The notes beneath the pieces are model-generated. The model had not been told where the DNA came from. It saw nothing but the letters and a program-made list of their open reading frames with translations, and made no database searches. Positions 33,021 through 40,129 of a DNA stretch of 64,000 nucleotides are shown in pieces. The stretch lies in the NCBI GenBank assembly GCA_903935585.1, contig CAIZSE010000132.1, forward strand, positions 1 through 64,000, given 5' to 3'. Position 1 is the stretch's first letter. Each line of letters starts with the position of its first letter. The translations under genes were made by a program, and so were the position numbers. Origin of the DNA: an uncultured Burkholderiales bacterium (GTDB lineage Bacteria > Pseudomonadota > Gammaproteobacteria > Burkholderiales > Burkholderiaceae_C).

Positions 33021-34081
33021 ACAGGTGTGACCACTGGTTCAGACCGCTCAGCCTGTGCCCCCGCCAACAGCGGGCCAGCATGGGCGATGCGTTCACGAAC
33101 GCGCTCAAGCAATTGGTTTCGAGATGCATCATAAGCGCGGATCAAGGCATTTTCAAATGCCAACTCATCGGCAGAACCATGGCTTTTGAACACCAGCCCC
33201 CGCAGACCCAACAAGGCAGCGCCGTTGTAGCGACGGTGATCTACACGGTTTTTAAAAGCCGTTAGGACCGGATAGGCCAATATGGCGGCCATTTTAGTGA
33301 AGATGTTGCGAGAGAACTCAGCCTTGAGAAAGCTGCTCACCATGGTGGCCAAGCCCTCACTGGCCTTCAGGGCCACATTGCCGACAAAGCCATCGCAGAC
33401 CACAATGTCGACCGTTCCCTTGAAAATGTCATTGCCTTCGACATTGCCATGGAAATTCAAATCCCCGGAGTTGGCAGCAAATCGCAACAGTTCACCAGCT
33501 TTTTTGATGATTTCATTGCCTTTTATGGCCTCTTCACCAATATTGAGCAGGCCAACAGTGGGCTGCTCCTTGTTCTGCAAGACAGAAACCAAGGCTGAAC
33601 CCATCACTGCGAACTGCAACAAATGCTCTGGCGTGCAATCCACATTGGCACCCAAGTCCAGCATGGTGGTGCCGCCACCCTTGAAGTTAGGCATTTGACC
33701 GGCAATGGCTGGGCGATCGATGCCCTCCATGGTTTTGAGCACATAGCGGGCAATCGCCATCAAGGCGCCCGTGTTCCCTGCAGAGATGGCAACTGAAGCC
33801 TTGCCGTCACGCACTTGCTCTATGGCCACCCGCATCGAAGAATCTTTCTTCTTGCGCAAGGCCACCTCCAGCGAATCGTCCATTTCGACCACCTCGGTCG
33901 CCGCAACCACCGAGGCACGGGGATCGTCAAAACCCGTCAGGGCCTCTGGGCGCCCGACCAGCACCAAACGGGCATCGGGGTGGCTGGACAAGAAGCGACG
34001 GCAAGCCGCCAGGGTGACTCGGGGACCATGGTCGCCGCCCATGCAATCGACAGCCAGGGTGATCGGAGTGGGCGGGGTCAT
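33017..34081 (-). CDS. plsX: Phosphate acyltransferase
   Basis: Makes acyl-phosphate from acyl-ACP for phosphatidic acid synthesis, linking the fab genes to phospholipid production. 354 aa. N-terminal [37 protein letters not shown] and LDLGANVDC are typical. Downstream of rpmF across a hairpin that may lower read-through. Confidence 0.96.
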   Translation of the reverse strand: MTPPTPITLAVDCMGGDHGPRVTLAACRRFLSSHPDARLVLVGRPEALTGFDDPRASVVAATEVVEMDDSLEVALRKKKDSSMRVAIEQVRDGKASVAISAGNTGALMAIARYVLKTMEGIDRPAIAGQMPNFKGGGTTMLDLGANVDCTPEHLLQFAVMGSALVSVLQNKEQPTVGLLNIGEEAIKGNEIIKKAGELLRFAANSGDLNFHGNVEGNDIFKGTVDIVVCDGFVGNVALKASEGLATMVSSFLKAEFSRNIFTKMAAILAYPVLTAFKNRVDHRRYNGAALLGLRGLVFKSHGSADELAFENALIRAYDASRNQLLERVRERIAHAGPLLAGAQAERSEPVVTPV

Positions 34082-34118
34082 GAGATCCTAGAGATCAAAA
34101 ATCGTGAAGAAATCAAAG

Positions 34119-34163
34119 CCATAAAAACAAAAGCCCGAGGCTACTGACACAGTAGCGCCGGGC
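34119..34163 (-). terminator. Terminator or attenuator between rpmF and plsX
   Basis: Read on the minus strand: an interrupted stem (GCCCG, a two-base mismatch, then GCTACTG paired with CAGTAG-type arms) with a 3-nt ACA loop at 34147-34149, followed by the T-rich TTTTGTTTTTAT. It could end a share of rpmF transcripts before plsX, consistent with far higher demand for a ribosomal protein. Confidence 0.6.
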
Positions 34164-34190
34164 CCATTCAGGCTTATAGACTGAAGCCGA

Positions 34191-34373
34191 TCAGGCTTCA
34201 GACTTGTTTTTCAGCACTTGGCGGCCACGGTAAAAGCCGTTGGGGCTGATGTGGTGACGCAGGTGGATTTCGCCTGTTGTCGGCTCCACAGCGATACCCG
34301 GCACGTTCAGGGCGTTGTGCGAACGGTGCATACCGCGCTTGGAAGGCGACTTTTTGTTTTGCTGAACAGCCAT
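34191..34373 (-). CDS. rpmF: 50S ribosomal protein L32
   Basis: 60-aa basic ribosomal protein, [20 protein letters not shown] at the N-terminus, then a loop ending [15 protein letters not shown]. No zinc-binding Cys, which is usual for L32 in this bacterial group. GGAGCC lies before the ATG. An 8-bp hairpin (34181-34188 / 34194-34201) overlaps the stop codon. Position yceD-rpmF-plsX matches many proteobacteria. Confidence 0.97.
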   Translation of the reverse strand: MAVQQNKKSPSKRGMHRSHNALNVPGIAVEPTTGEIHLRHHISPNGFYRGRQVLKNKSEA

Positions 34374-34462
34374 GATGGCTCCTTGGAAGCTTGGAGGCCG
34401 CGCCTGTAGCGCAGCGTCTGGTTGATGAGAGTGTCACCCAGGTCAACTGGGCGAAGCCGCAA

Positions 34463-34468
34463 ATTATA
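34463..34468 (-). promoter_or_regulatory. -10 box of a likely rpmF promoter
   Basis: On the minus strand this is exactly TATAAT, about 90 bp upstream of rpmF and after the yceD stop. The hexamer 17 bp upstream reads TTAGGG, a weak -35. A dedicated promoter for rpmF and the fab genes is plausible. Confidence 0.45.
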
Positions 34469-34507
34469 GCCTAAGACAAGCCCGGCCCTAAGGGTTTCGT
34501 TTTGCGC

Positions 34508-35056
34508 TTACTTGGGGAGGCCTGTTTTGAGGCCAGCCAATATGCCAAACGGATTGGGGCGTTCGGATGCCGCGTCAAACCCGGGATCGACTGCGGACAT
34601 GGGCACTGTTTCGGGGCAAATCTCGTGCAAAGGGACCAGGGGCAATGACAAGATCAGCTCGTCCTCGATCAAGGCCAGTGCGTCAAAATCACGGCTGATG
34701 GCCAAAATATCATCTTCGGCCTCATCGTCAAGCGCCGCCGCTGTGGCCTCATCGGCTACAAAACGGAAAGAACGCTCAGCCGCCACCACCTCCAGAACAG
34801 GCGTCAGGCACCGTTGGCATTGCATGGGCAAACGCACCGACGCTTTCAAATCCAGCCAAATCTCGTCAGTGCCACCCGGTTGCGGGACCATTCGGCCCTG
34901 CATTTGCCAAAGCAAGAGGCCAGGCGACAAAGCGCTGCCGAATTGTTCTTCTGCCAATCGCGGCCAATCGGCCAGATTGCCCTCGCCCTTCAGGCCGATG
35001 GCATCACGGGCAAAAGACACCACATCCAGGTGCCGGGGGTCCATTTTTTTTTCCAT
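34508..35056 (-). CDS. yceD: YceD/DUF177 family protein
   Basis: 182 aa. The paired cysteines of the family are in MQCQRCLTPVLEVV; DELILSLPLVPLHEICP follows. Work on other bacteria links the family to 23S rRNA accumulation, but the mechanism is not settled. Start may be at residue 1 (MEKK) or residue 5 (MDPRHLD). Upstream of rpmF and divergent from yceF, which starts about 50 bp away. Confidence 0.9.
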   Translation of the reverse strand: MEKKMDPRHLDVVSFARDAIGLKGEGNLADWPRLAEEQFGSALSPGLLLWQMQGRMVPQPGGTDEIWLDLKASVRLPMQCQRCLTPVLEVVAAERSFRFVADEATAAALDDEAEDDILAISRDFDALALIEDELILSLPLVPLHEICPETVPMSAVDPGFDAASERPNPFGILAGLKTGLPK

Positions 35057-35107
35057 GGCTGCAGTGTAAGAGAATCACCTGTCCGAATTTCACCTTGGGT
35101 TTGCACT

Positions 35108-35719
35108 TTGACACCGAATTTTGCCTCCACACCCAGCAACGTCCGCCAAGTCGTACTGGGCTCTACATCACGCTATCGGCGCGAATTGTTGGCGCGCCTG
35201 CGCATCCCTTTCAGCGTCACCGCACCCAACGTGGACGAAACCCCGAAGGCGGACGAAACCCCGAAGGATTTGGCCCTGCGACTGGCATTGGCCAAAGCCC
35301 TGGCTGTCGCCGCCTTGCATCCGGAAGCGGTGGTCATCGGCTCGGACCAGGTGGCCGATCTGGCGGGACAGCCCCTGGGCAAGCCGGGTGAGCACGCACT
35401 GGCAGTGCAGCAACTGCGCCAAATGCGTGGACAAACGGTGATTTTTCAGACTGCGCTGGCCGTGGTGTGCCTGGCAACGGGCTTTCAAAAAGTCGATCTG
35501 GCCGAGGTGCGGGTGGTTTTCCGCGACCTGAGCGACGACGAAATCGAAGCTTATTTGCAAGCCGAACAGCCCTATGACTGCGCAGGCAGCGCCAAAAGCG
35601 AGGGCCTCGGCATTGCCTTGCTGGAGTCCATTGACAACGACGACCCGACCGCGCTGGTGGGGCTGCCACTCATCCGCACAGCCCGGCTGTTGCGCCAGGC
35701 GGGGGTCAAACTGCTGTGA
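35108..35719 (+). CDS. yceF: Maf-like nucleotide pyrophosphatase, YceF type
   Basis: Hydrolyses non-canonical nucleotides; the YceF subgroup prefers 7-methyl-GTP. 203 aa from TTG. Motifs: VVLGSTSRYRRELLARL, IGSDQVADLAGQPLGKP and YDCAGSAKSEGLGIALLE, ending RLLRQAGVKLL. No ATG or GTG exists in frame near the N-terminus; the TTG at 35108 is the best candidate but has no clear ribosome-binding site. The neighbourhood (rluC, yceD, rpmF, plsX, fab) parallels E. coli, which supports YceF over other Maf types. It contains an 18-bp tandem repeat. Confidence 0.9.
   Translation: MTPNFASTPSNVRQVVLGSTSRYRRELLARLRIPFSVTAPNVDETPKADETPKDLALRLALAKALAVAALHPEAVVIGSDQVADLAGQPLGKPGEHALAVQQLRQMRGQTVIFQTALAVVCLATGFQKVDLAEVRVVFRDLSDDEIEAYLQAEQPYDCAGSAKSEGLGIALLESIDNDDPTALVGLPLIRTARLLRQAGVKLL
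35233..35268 (+). repeat. 18-bp tandem duplication within yceF
   Basis: Two head-to-tail copies (35233-35250, 35251-35268) of GGACGAAACCCCGAAGG plus one varying base, encoding DETPKADETPK. Family members usually have a degenerate version (DExPxxGExP) here, so part of this is old protein structure made identical at DNA level. Confidence 0.75.
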
Positions 35720-36489
35720 ACACCCACCCAAACACCAAGGGCTGCCTGTATCTGGTGCCCACGCCGCTGGACTTTGGCTGCGTTGAGCAAGCCCCCATCA
35801 CACATGTTCTGCCTGAAGCCACACTGGCCACGGCGGCCCATATCCAGCATTGGGTGTGTGAAAACGCCAAAACCACCCGGGCATTTTTAAAGCGCGTTGG
35901 AGAAACCCACCCCCTGATCGCCCCCCTGCCCGAGCAAAGCATCACCGAGTTGCCTCGCCACGTGCACAAGAAAGGCGACCACCAATCTGGCTTTGACGCC
36001 AAACCCTTGCTGACGGCGGCTTTGCAAGGCCATGACGTGGGCCTGATCAGCGAAGCCGGCATGCCCGCTGTGGCCGATCCTGGCAGTTCGGTGGTGCGTG
36101 CTGCGCACGATCTGGGCTTGAAGGTGGTGCCACTGGTCGGCCCGGTGTCTTTGTTGCTGGCTTTGGCCGGCAGTGGCCTGAATGGCCAGAACTTCGCATT
36201 TGTCGGCTATTTGCCGCAAGACGCCGCAGAACGTTCTGCCCGGCTCAAACAACTGGAATCTCTGGCCCATAAAACCGGGCAAACACAGCTTTGGATAGAG
36301 ACGCCTTACCGCAACGCTGCCATGCTGTCAGGACTGCTGCAAAGCTTGCAGGCCCACACCCGTTTGGCAATTGCCAGCGGCCTGACACTGCCTTCGGCGA
36401 GCATCCAGAGTCACAGCGTGGCGCAATGGAAAAAGGGCCTGAAAGGCCCTGATGGTCACACGCCCGCGGTCTACGCCATCGGGCCTTGA
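35716..36489 (+). CDS. SAM-dependent methyltransferase, RsmI-like (tetrapyrrole methylase fold)
   Basis: 257 aa. GCLYLVPTPLDFGCV at the N-terminus, DVGLISEAGMPAVADPGSSVVRAAHDLG and PLVGPVSLLLALAGSGLNGQNFAFVGYLP are the YraL/RsmI-type signatures. It differs from true RsmI in its second half, so it is probably a paralogue; the substrate is unknown. GTG start overlaps the yceF stop (GTGA), so it is coupled to yceF. Confidence 0.8.
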   Translation: MNTHPNTKGCLYLVPTPLDFGCVEQAPITHVLPEATLATAAHIQHWVCENAKTTRAFLKRVGETHPLIAPLPEQSITELPRHVHKKGDHQSGFDAKPLLTAALQGHDVGLISEAGMPAVADPGSSVVRAAHDLGLKVVPLVGPVSLLLALAGSGLNGQNFAFVGYLPQDAAERSARLKQLESLAHKTGQTQLWIETPYRNAAMLSGLLQSLQAHTRLAIASGLTLPSASIQSHSVAQWKKGLKGPDGHTPAVYAIGP

Positions 36490-36492
36490 GGT

Positions 36493-37494
36493 TCAGCGCA
36501 AGCCAGTGCTTGTTCGCAGGGCACGCAGCGTGCCTTCACCCATGGCAGCGCCAAAACGTTTGACCAGGCGTTCAGCCACGTTTTCGCGTTGCGTGTAGTC
36601 CACCACATCGGGGGCTTTCACCACTTCACGGGCCACGCCGTCGATGCTACCCAGGCTGTCGGCCAAGCCCATGTCAACGGCTTGCTGCCCACTCCAAAAT
36701 AAACCGCTGAAGGTATCGGGGCTTTCCTTGAGCCGATCACCACGGCCTTTCTTGACCACTTGGATGAATTGGGTGTGGATTTGGTCGAGCATGGCCTGGG
36801 CGTGTTTGCGTTGCGGCTCGGTTTGCGGGCTGAAGGGGTCCAGAAAACCTTTGTTGACACCCGCCGTCATCAAACGCCGCTCTACCCCCAGCTTGTCCAT
36901 CAGTCCGGTGAATCCAAAGCCATCCATCAACACACCAATGCTGCCAACAATGCTGGCCTTGTCCACATAAATGCGGTCAGTGGCTGCCGCAATGTAATAC
37001 GCGGCCGAAGCACACGACTCCTCCACCACGGCGTAAATGGGCTTGTTGTGCAAAGCACGCAAACGGACGATCTCGTCGTTGATCAGGCCTGCCTGTACCG
37101 GACTGCCGCCGGGAGAATTGATCAGCAACACCAAGGCCTGTGAGCCCGAGTCTTCCAAGGCAAGGCGCATCGCCGACATCACATTTTCAGCGCTGGCTTC
37201 GGTCTCCGAGCCGATTTCGCCCACGATGGACACCATCGCCGTGTGCGGCAAGCTGGGATGACTGGTGGGGGATTTATAGCTGAATGCCTGCCAAAATACC
37301 ACCGCCAAAAACAGCAACCAAGCAGAACGCAAGCCTACTTTCCAGCGCCTGGCCACTTTCTGCTCTTTCAAGGTGGCAAAGGCCAACTGCTCCAGTGTTT
37401 GGCGTGCCCAGCCTTCGTCCAGGGGGAGCGCAGCTTTCACGGGTTCTTGGGGGGCCGAGGCGGACGTGTTGTCCTGGGGGTCTTGCATGGTCAA
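36493..37494 (-). CDS. sppA: Membrane-anchored signal peptide peptidase, S49 family (SppA, short form)
   Basis: 333 aa; cytoplasmic N-terminus, one membrane helix about residues 55-73, protease domain in the periplasm. Catalytic Ser is S163 in EESCASAAYYIAAA and Lys is K179 in YVDKASIVGSIGV; INSPGGSPVQAG is the usual upstream loop. Degrades cleaved signal peptides in characterised relatives. Its ATG overlaps the Rieske gene stop. Convergent with the RsmI-like gene, 3 bp apart. Confidence 0.92.
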   Translation of the reverse strand: MTMQDPQDNTSASAPQEPVKAALPLDEGWARQTLEQLAFATLKEQKVARRWKVGLRSAWLLFLAVVFWQAFSYKSPTSHPSLPHTAMVSIVGEIGSETEASAENVMSAMRLALEDSGSQALVLLINSPGGSPVQAGLINDEIVRLRALHNKPIYAVVEESCASAAYYIAAATDRIYVDKASIVGSIGVLMDGFGFTGLMDKLGVERRLMTAGVNKGFLDPFSPQTEPQRKHAQAMLDQIHTQFIQVVKKGRGDRLKESPDTFSGLFWSGQQAVDMGLADSLGSIDGVAREVVKAPDVVDYTQRENVAERLVKRFGAAMGEGTLRALRTSTGLR

Positions 37495-37862
37495 AATTCA
37501 AGGGGCTTTAAGTTGTAGGCAGTATGCCAGTGAACCACGCCGTCCTGCTCTGAAAGGTCTATTTTCACAAGGCCACCACGACAAGGCCCGCCAGAGCACG
37601 CCCCCGTGGCTGGCTCATAGGTAGCGCCATGTGTGGCGCACATCAGCCAGCGCCCTGTGTCGTCAAAAAAGCGGTCTGGCTGGTAGTCCATTTCCATGGC
37701 CACATGGGTGCAACGGTTCAGATAGGCGACCACCTGGCCTTCGTAACGGATGGCAAACGCACGGCAAGTTTGACCGGCATACACAATGTCAAAAGGCACG
37801 GCGCGGCCTCCATGAACCAGGTCAACACTGTTGCACAAAGGGACTATCGGCTCCATGACCAC
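37491..37862 (-). CDS. Rieske [2Fe-2S] ferredoxin-like protein
   Basis: 123 aa, a single Rieske domain with both ligand pairs: CTHVAMEMD and CATHGATYEP, plus GACSGGPCRGG. No membrane anchor or oxygenase domain. Could be a small electron-transfer partner or redox sensor. Found between the HAD phosphatase and sppA in an overlapping gene string; partner unknown. Confidence 0.9.
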   Translation of the reverse strand: MVMEPIVPLCNSVDLVHGGRAVPFDIVYAGQTCRAFAIRYEGQVVAYLNRCTHVAMEMDYQPDRFFDDTGRWLMCATHGATYEPATGACSGGPCRGGLVKIDLSEQDGVVHWHTAYNLKPLEF

Positions 37863-37868
37863 TCCTGT

Positions 37869-38558
37869 TCAAGCGTGTTGCAGCAACCAGTCGTGCAAAT
37901 CACGCACGCTGTGCGCCACATGGCGAGGGTTCAGGGCATGAAAAGCCTCTGGCTCGTGCGCACCATAGCTCACACCTACGCTGGCACAACCCGCATTCAG
38001 GGCCATTTGCAAATCGTGTGTGGTGTCGCCAATCATCAAGGTGCGCTCGGGCTCGACCCCAAACTCACGCATCAGCTCGTGCAGCATCAGCGGATGGGGC
38101 TTGCCTGCCGTTTCATCGGCCGTTCGTGAGCCGTCAAACCGGTGGCGCAACTCCACCGCCTGCAAGGACTCGTTCAAGCCTTGTCGGCTTTTGCCCGTGG
38201 CCACCGTCACCCAGTGGTGCCGGGCTTTCAAGTCGTCCAGCAACTCCAGCACGCCATCAAACAGGCAGATGTCGTGTTGGTGTTGGATGTAATGGTGACG
38301 GTAGCGCTCACCCAAAGCAGGGTATTTTTCGACAGGCACATCGGGCGCAGCATGCGCCAGCGCAGGCATGAGGGCCAAACCAATCACATAAGAGGCTGCC
38401 TCGCGAGTAGGTTCTGCCCCGCCCACATCCACCACCGCACGCTGAATGCAGCGGGTGATGAGGGCGGTGGAATCGAACAGGGTGCCATCCCAATCGAAGG
38501 CGATCAGGTCAAACTGGCGGGGCCGGAATTCATTCAGAGATGCTGGCATGGTCAACAT
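37869..38558 (-). CDS. HAD-superfamily phosphatase, phosphoglycolate phosphatase-like
   Basis: 229 aa. Motif I FDWDGTLFDST, motif II region VTVATGKS, motif IV MIGDTTHDLQMA; the cap domain lies between. Resembles Gph/YieH-type phosphatases; substrate not determinable from sequence. Start could be MLTMPASL or, three codons on, MPASLNE; both overlap the end of rluC. Confidence 0.88.
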   Translation of the reverse strand: MLTMPASLNEFRPRQFDLIAFDWDGTLFDSTALITRCIQRAVVDVGGAEPTREAASYVIGLALMPALAHAAPDVPVEKYPALGERYRHHYIQHQHDICLFDGVLELLDDLKARHHWVTVATGKSRQGLNESLQAVELRHRFDGSRTADETAGKPHPLMLHELMREFGVEPERTLMIGDTTHDLQMALNAGCASVGVSYGAHEPEAFHALNPRHVAHSVRDLHDWLLQHA

Positions 38559-39537
38559 AGGCTTTCAATTCGGGGGGTAAATCGGTTTGCAGGGCAACGC
38601 GCTCCGCAGTCACGGGGTGATTGAACTGCAATCGCCAGGCATGCAAAAACATGCGCTTCAGGCCCGGGCTGTTCCCCGGCCTTTGAAGCTGGCGGTTCCA
38701 TTCAAAATCGCCATATTTGTCGTCACCTGCAATCGGGTGGCCTTGTGAGGCCAGGTGCACCCTGATCTGGTGTGTGCGCCCGGTTTTGATGGTCACCTCC
38801 AGCAAAGTAGCCCCTGGCAAGCGCTTTGACACCTTGACCAAGGTGACGGATCGCATGCCATCGGGGTCTTCGGGCGTGGTCACACGAACGCGCCGCTCAC
38901 CCTCTGCGCCATCCTGGCCCTGCAGCAAAAACTTGAGCAACGGCTGGTCAATCACTTTGAGCTTGGCCGGCCAATCGCCCTTGACCAACGCCAAATAGGT
39001 CTTGCCTGTCTCGCGCTCACGGAATTGGTCTTGCAGGTGCCTCAAGGCGCTGCGCTTTTTGGCCACCAGCAAAATGCCGCTGGTATCCCGGTCCAAGCGA
39101 TGCACCAACTCCAGCAGCTTGGCTTGCGGGCGGGCCTGCCGGAGTTGCTCGATCACGCCAAAGCTCACCCCCGAGCCACCATGCACTGCCACACCTGCGG
39201 GTTTGTCGATGGCCAGCAAGCTCTCGTCTTCAAAAAGCAAGGGGAATTCGCGTCCCGGGGCTGGTCGTTCGGCTTTCTCGGCCACTTTGTCCGAAATGCG
39301 CACGGGCGGCAAGCGCACCTCATCACCGGATTCAACACGGGTATCGGCCGAAGCACGGCCCTTGTTGATGCGAACTTCACCGCTGCGGATGATGCGGTAA
39401 ATGTGGGTTTTGGGCACACCCTTGAGGTGGCGCATCAAAAAGTTGTCCAATCGCTGCCCGGCTGACTCTTCGTCCACCAACAACCATTTGACGGCGGGCG
39501 TCGCAATGGCGGACTTGGCCCCTATAATGTGATTCAC
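38530..39537 (-). CDS. rluC: 23S rRNA pseudouridine(955/2504/2580) synthase
   Basis: 335 aa from the proposed GTG. S4 RNA-binding domain (GQRLDNFLMRHLKGVPKTHIYRII) followed by the pseudouridine synthase domain with catalytic Asp in VHRLDRDTSGILLVAKK and the C-terminal TGRTHQIRVHLAS. There is no ATG before the S4 domain; the GTG at 39537 (VNHIIGAKS...) is the most plausible start. Divergent from rne, as in E. coli. The predicted rne -10 box lies inside its first codons. Confidence 0.92.
   Translation of the reverse strand: MNHIIGAKSAIATPAVKWLLVDEESAGQRLDNFLMRHLKGVPKTHIYRIIRSGEVRINKGRASADTRVESGDEVRLPPVRISDKVAEKAERPAPGREFPLLFEDESLLAIDKPAGVAVHGGSGVSFGVIEQLRQARPQAKLLELVHRLDRDTSGILLVAKKRSALRHLQDQFRERETGKTYLALVKGDWPAKLKVIDQPLLKFLLQGQDGAEGERRVRVTTPEDPDGMRSVTLVKVSKRLPGATLLEVTIKTGRTHQIRVHLASQGHPIAGDDKYGDFEWNRQLQRPGNSPGLKRMFLHAWRLQFNHPVTAERVALQTDLPPELKAYVDHASISE
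39523..39528 (+). promoter_or_regulatory. Candidate -10 box for rne
   Basis: Exact TATAAT on the plus strand, with no good -35 at 17 bp (GTCGCA). If used, the rne message has a leader of about 590 nt. A long self-regulating 5' leader is established for E. coli rne (361 nt). Confidence 0.4.
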
Positions 39538-39595
39538 TGGCAATTGGCTGTAAGTGGTTGATTCAAATGGAAATGAATTCCGACAAAGCTGGAGT

Positions 39596-39836
39596 TTAGT
39601 CCACCACCACCGCGCCAAACCAGATGATCGATGCCACCCCCGGCAGGATTTGCAGACTGAAGGCCAGCGCCAACAGTGGCCAATCGCCCCGAGGTTGGGC
39701 CGATGCCCAGAAACCCAGATACGGAATACCCCAAGTCCAGCAGCCCTTCAGGCTGTTGGACGGATCAAAGCGAGATGGTTGTGTTGTTCGGAACTTTGCT
39801 GATGTGGTTGGAGTGGCTCACGAAGCCATGCTTCAC
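39596..39836 (-). pseudogene. Two-frame small membrane-protein gene joined at CTT-TGA
   Basis: Not a single open frame. From GTG at 39836 (AAGG seven bases upstream; another GTG at 39821) frame one encodes 23 residues ending NNTTISL and stops at TGA (39767-39765). Moving +1 at the CTT-TGA pair enters a second frame open to TAA at 39598: DPSNSLKGCWTWGIPYLG, then FWASAQPRGDW and a hydrophobic run ending in FGAVVVD, 56 residues with mostly G/C third bases and no usable start of its own. The joined 79-aa product would be a one- or two-span membrane protein. CTT-TGA is the slip site of bacterial prfB, but no upstream Shine-Dalgarno-like stimulator is seen. A recent frameshift mutation is equally possible. 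Confidence 0.45.
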
Positions 39837-40129
39837 AGTCACGCCTTGTGCCCGGCAGTTTGTCCTGGACACCGGGGGAAGCCCCCGGCAGTGGATGAAT
39901 CTTTGCACACCTTTTCACTCGCCCCATCCACGCGCCACGATCCCCATTCCTGCGCTCACGCGCAGCTGAATGGCGATCAACTTCGGCAATTCCCTTCGTT
40001 TCAGGTGTCAGCCCCGGCAACGTAGGCTTTGAGATTCCCAGGAATCCCCAAGCCGGTTGTGTAAACAGGTCTCAGCCCGCAGACATTTTTCTGCACTGGG
40101 GCCAAAGCTGACAAGAAAAGGAACGCATC
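39837..40129 (+). other. rne 5' leader region
   Basis: Rest of the rluC/rne spacer. No convincing ORF on either strand. Holds a GCAGA/TCTGC hairpin at about 40079-40094 and an AAAAGGA ribosome-binding site before the rne ATG. Transcription from the TATAAT at 39523 would include both this and the sequence antisense to the two-frame ORF. Confidence 0.4.

Noticed and set aside
34191-34373. L32 without zinc-binding cysteines, as a possible zinc-starvation paralogue
   Set aside because: Betaproteobacterial L32 normally lacks these cysteines and the gene is in its standard place, so this is the main copy.
39624-40025. Plus-strand 133-codon ORF in the rne leader
   Set aside because: Composition is not protein-like, there is no ribosome-binding site, and the minus strand shows the better coding signal there.
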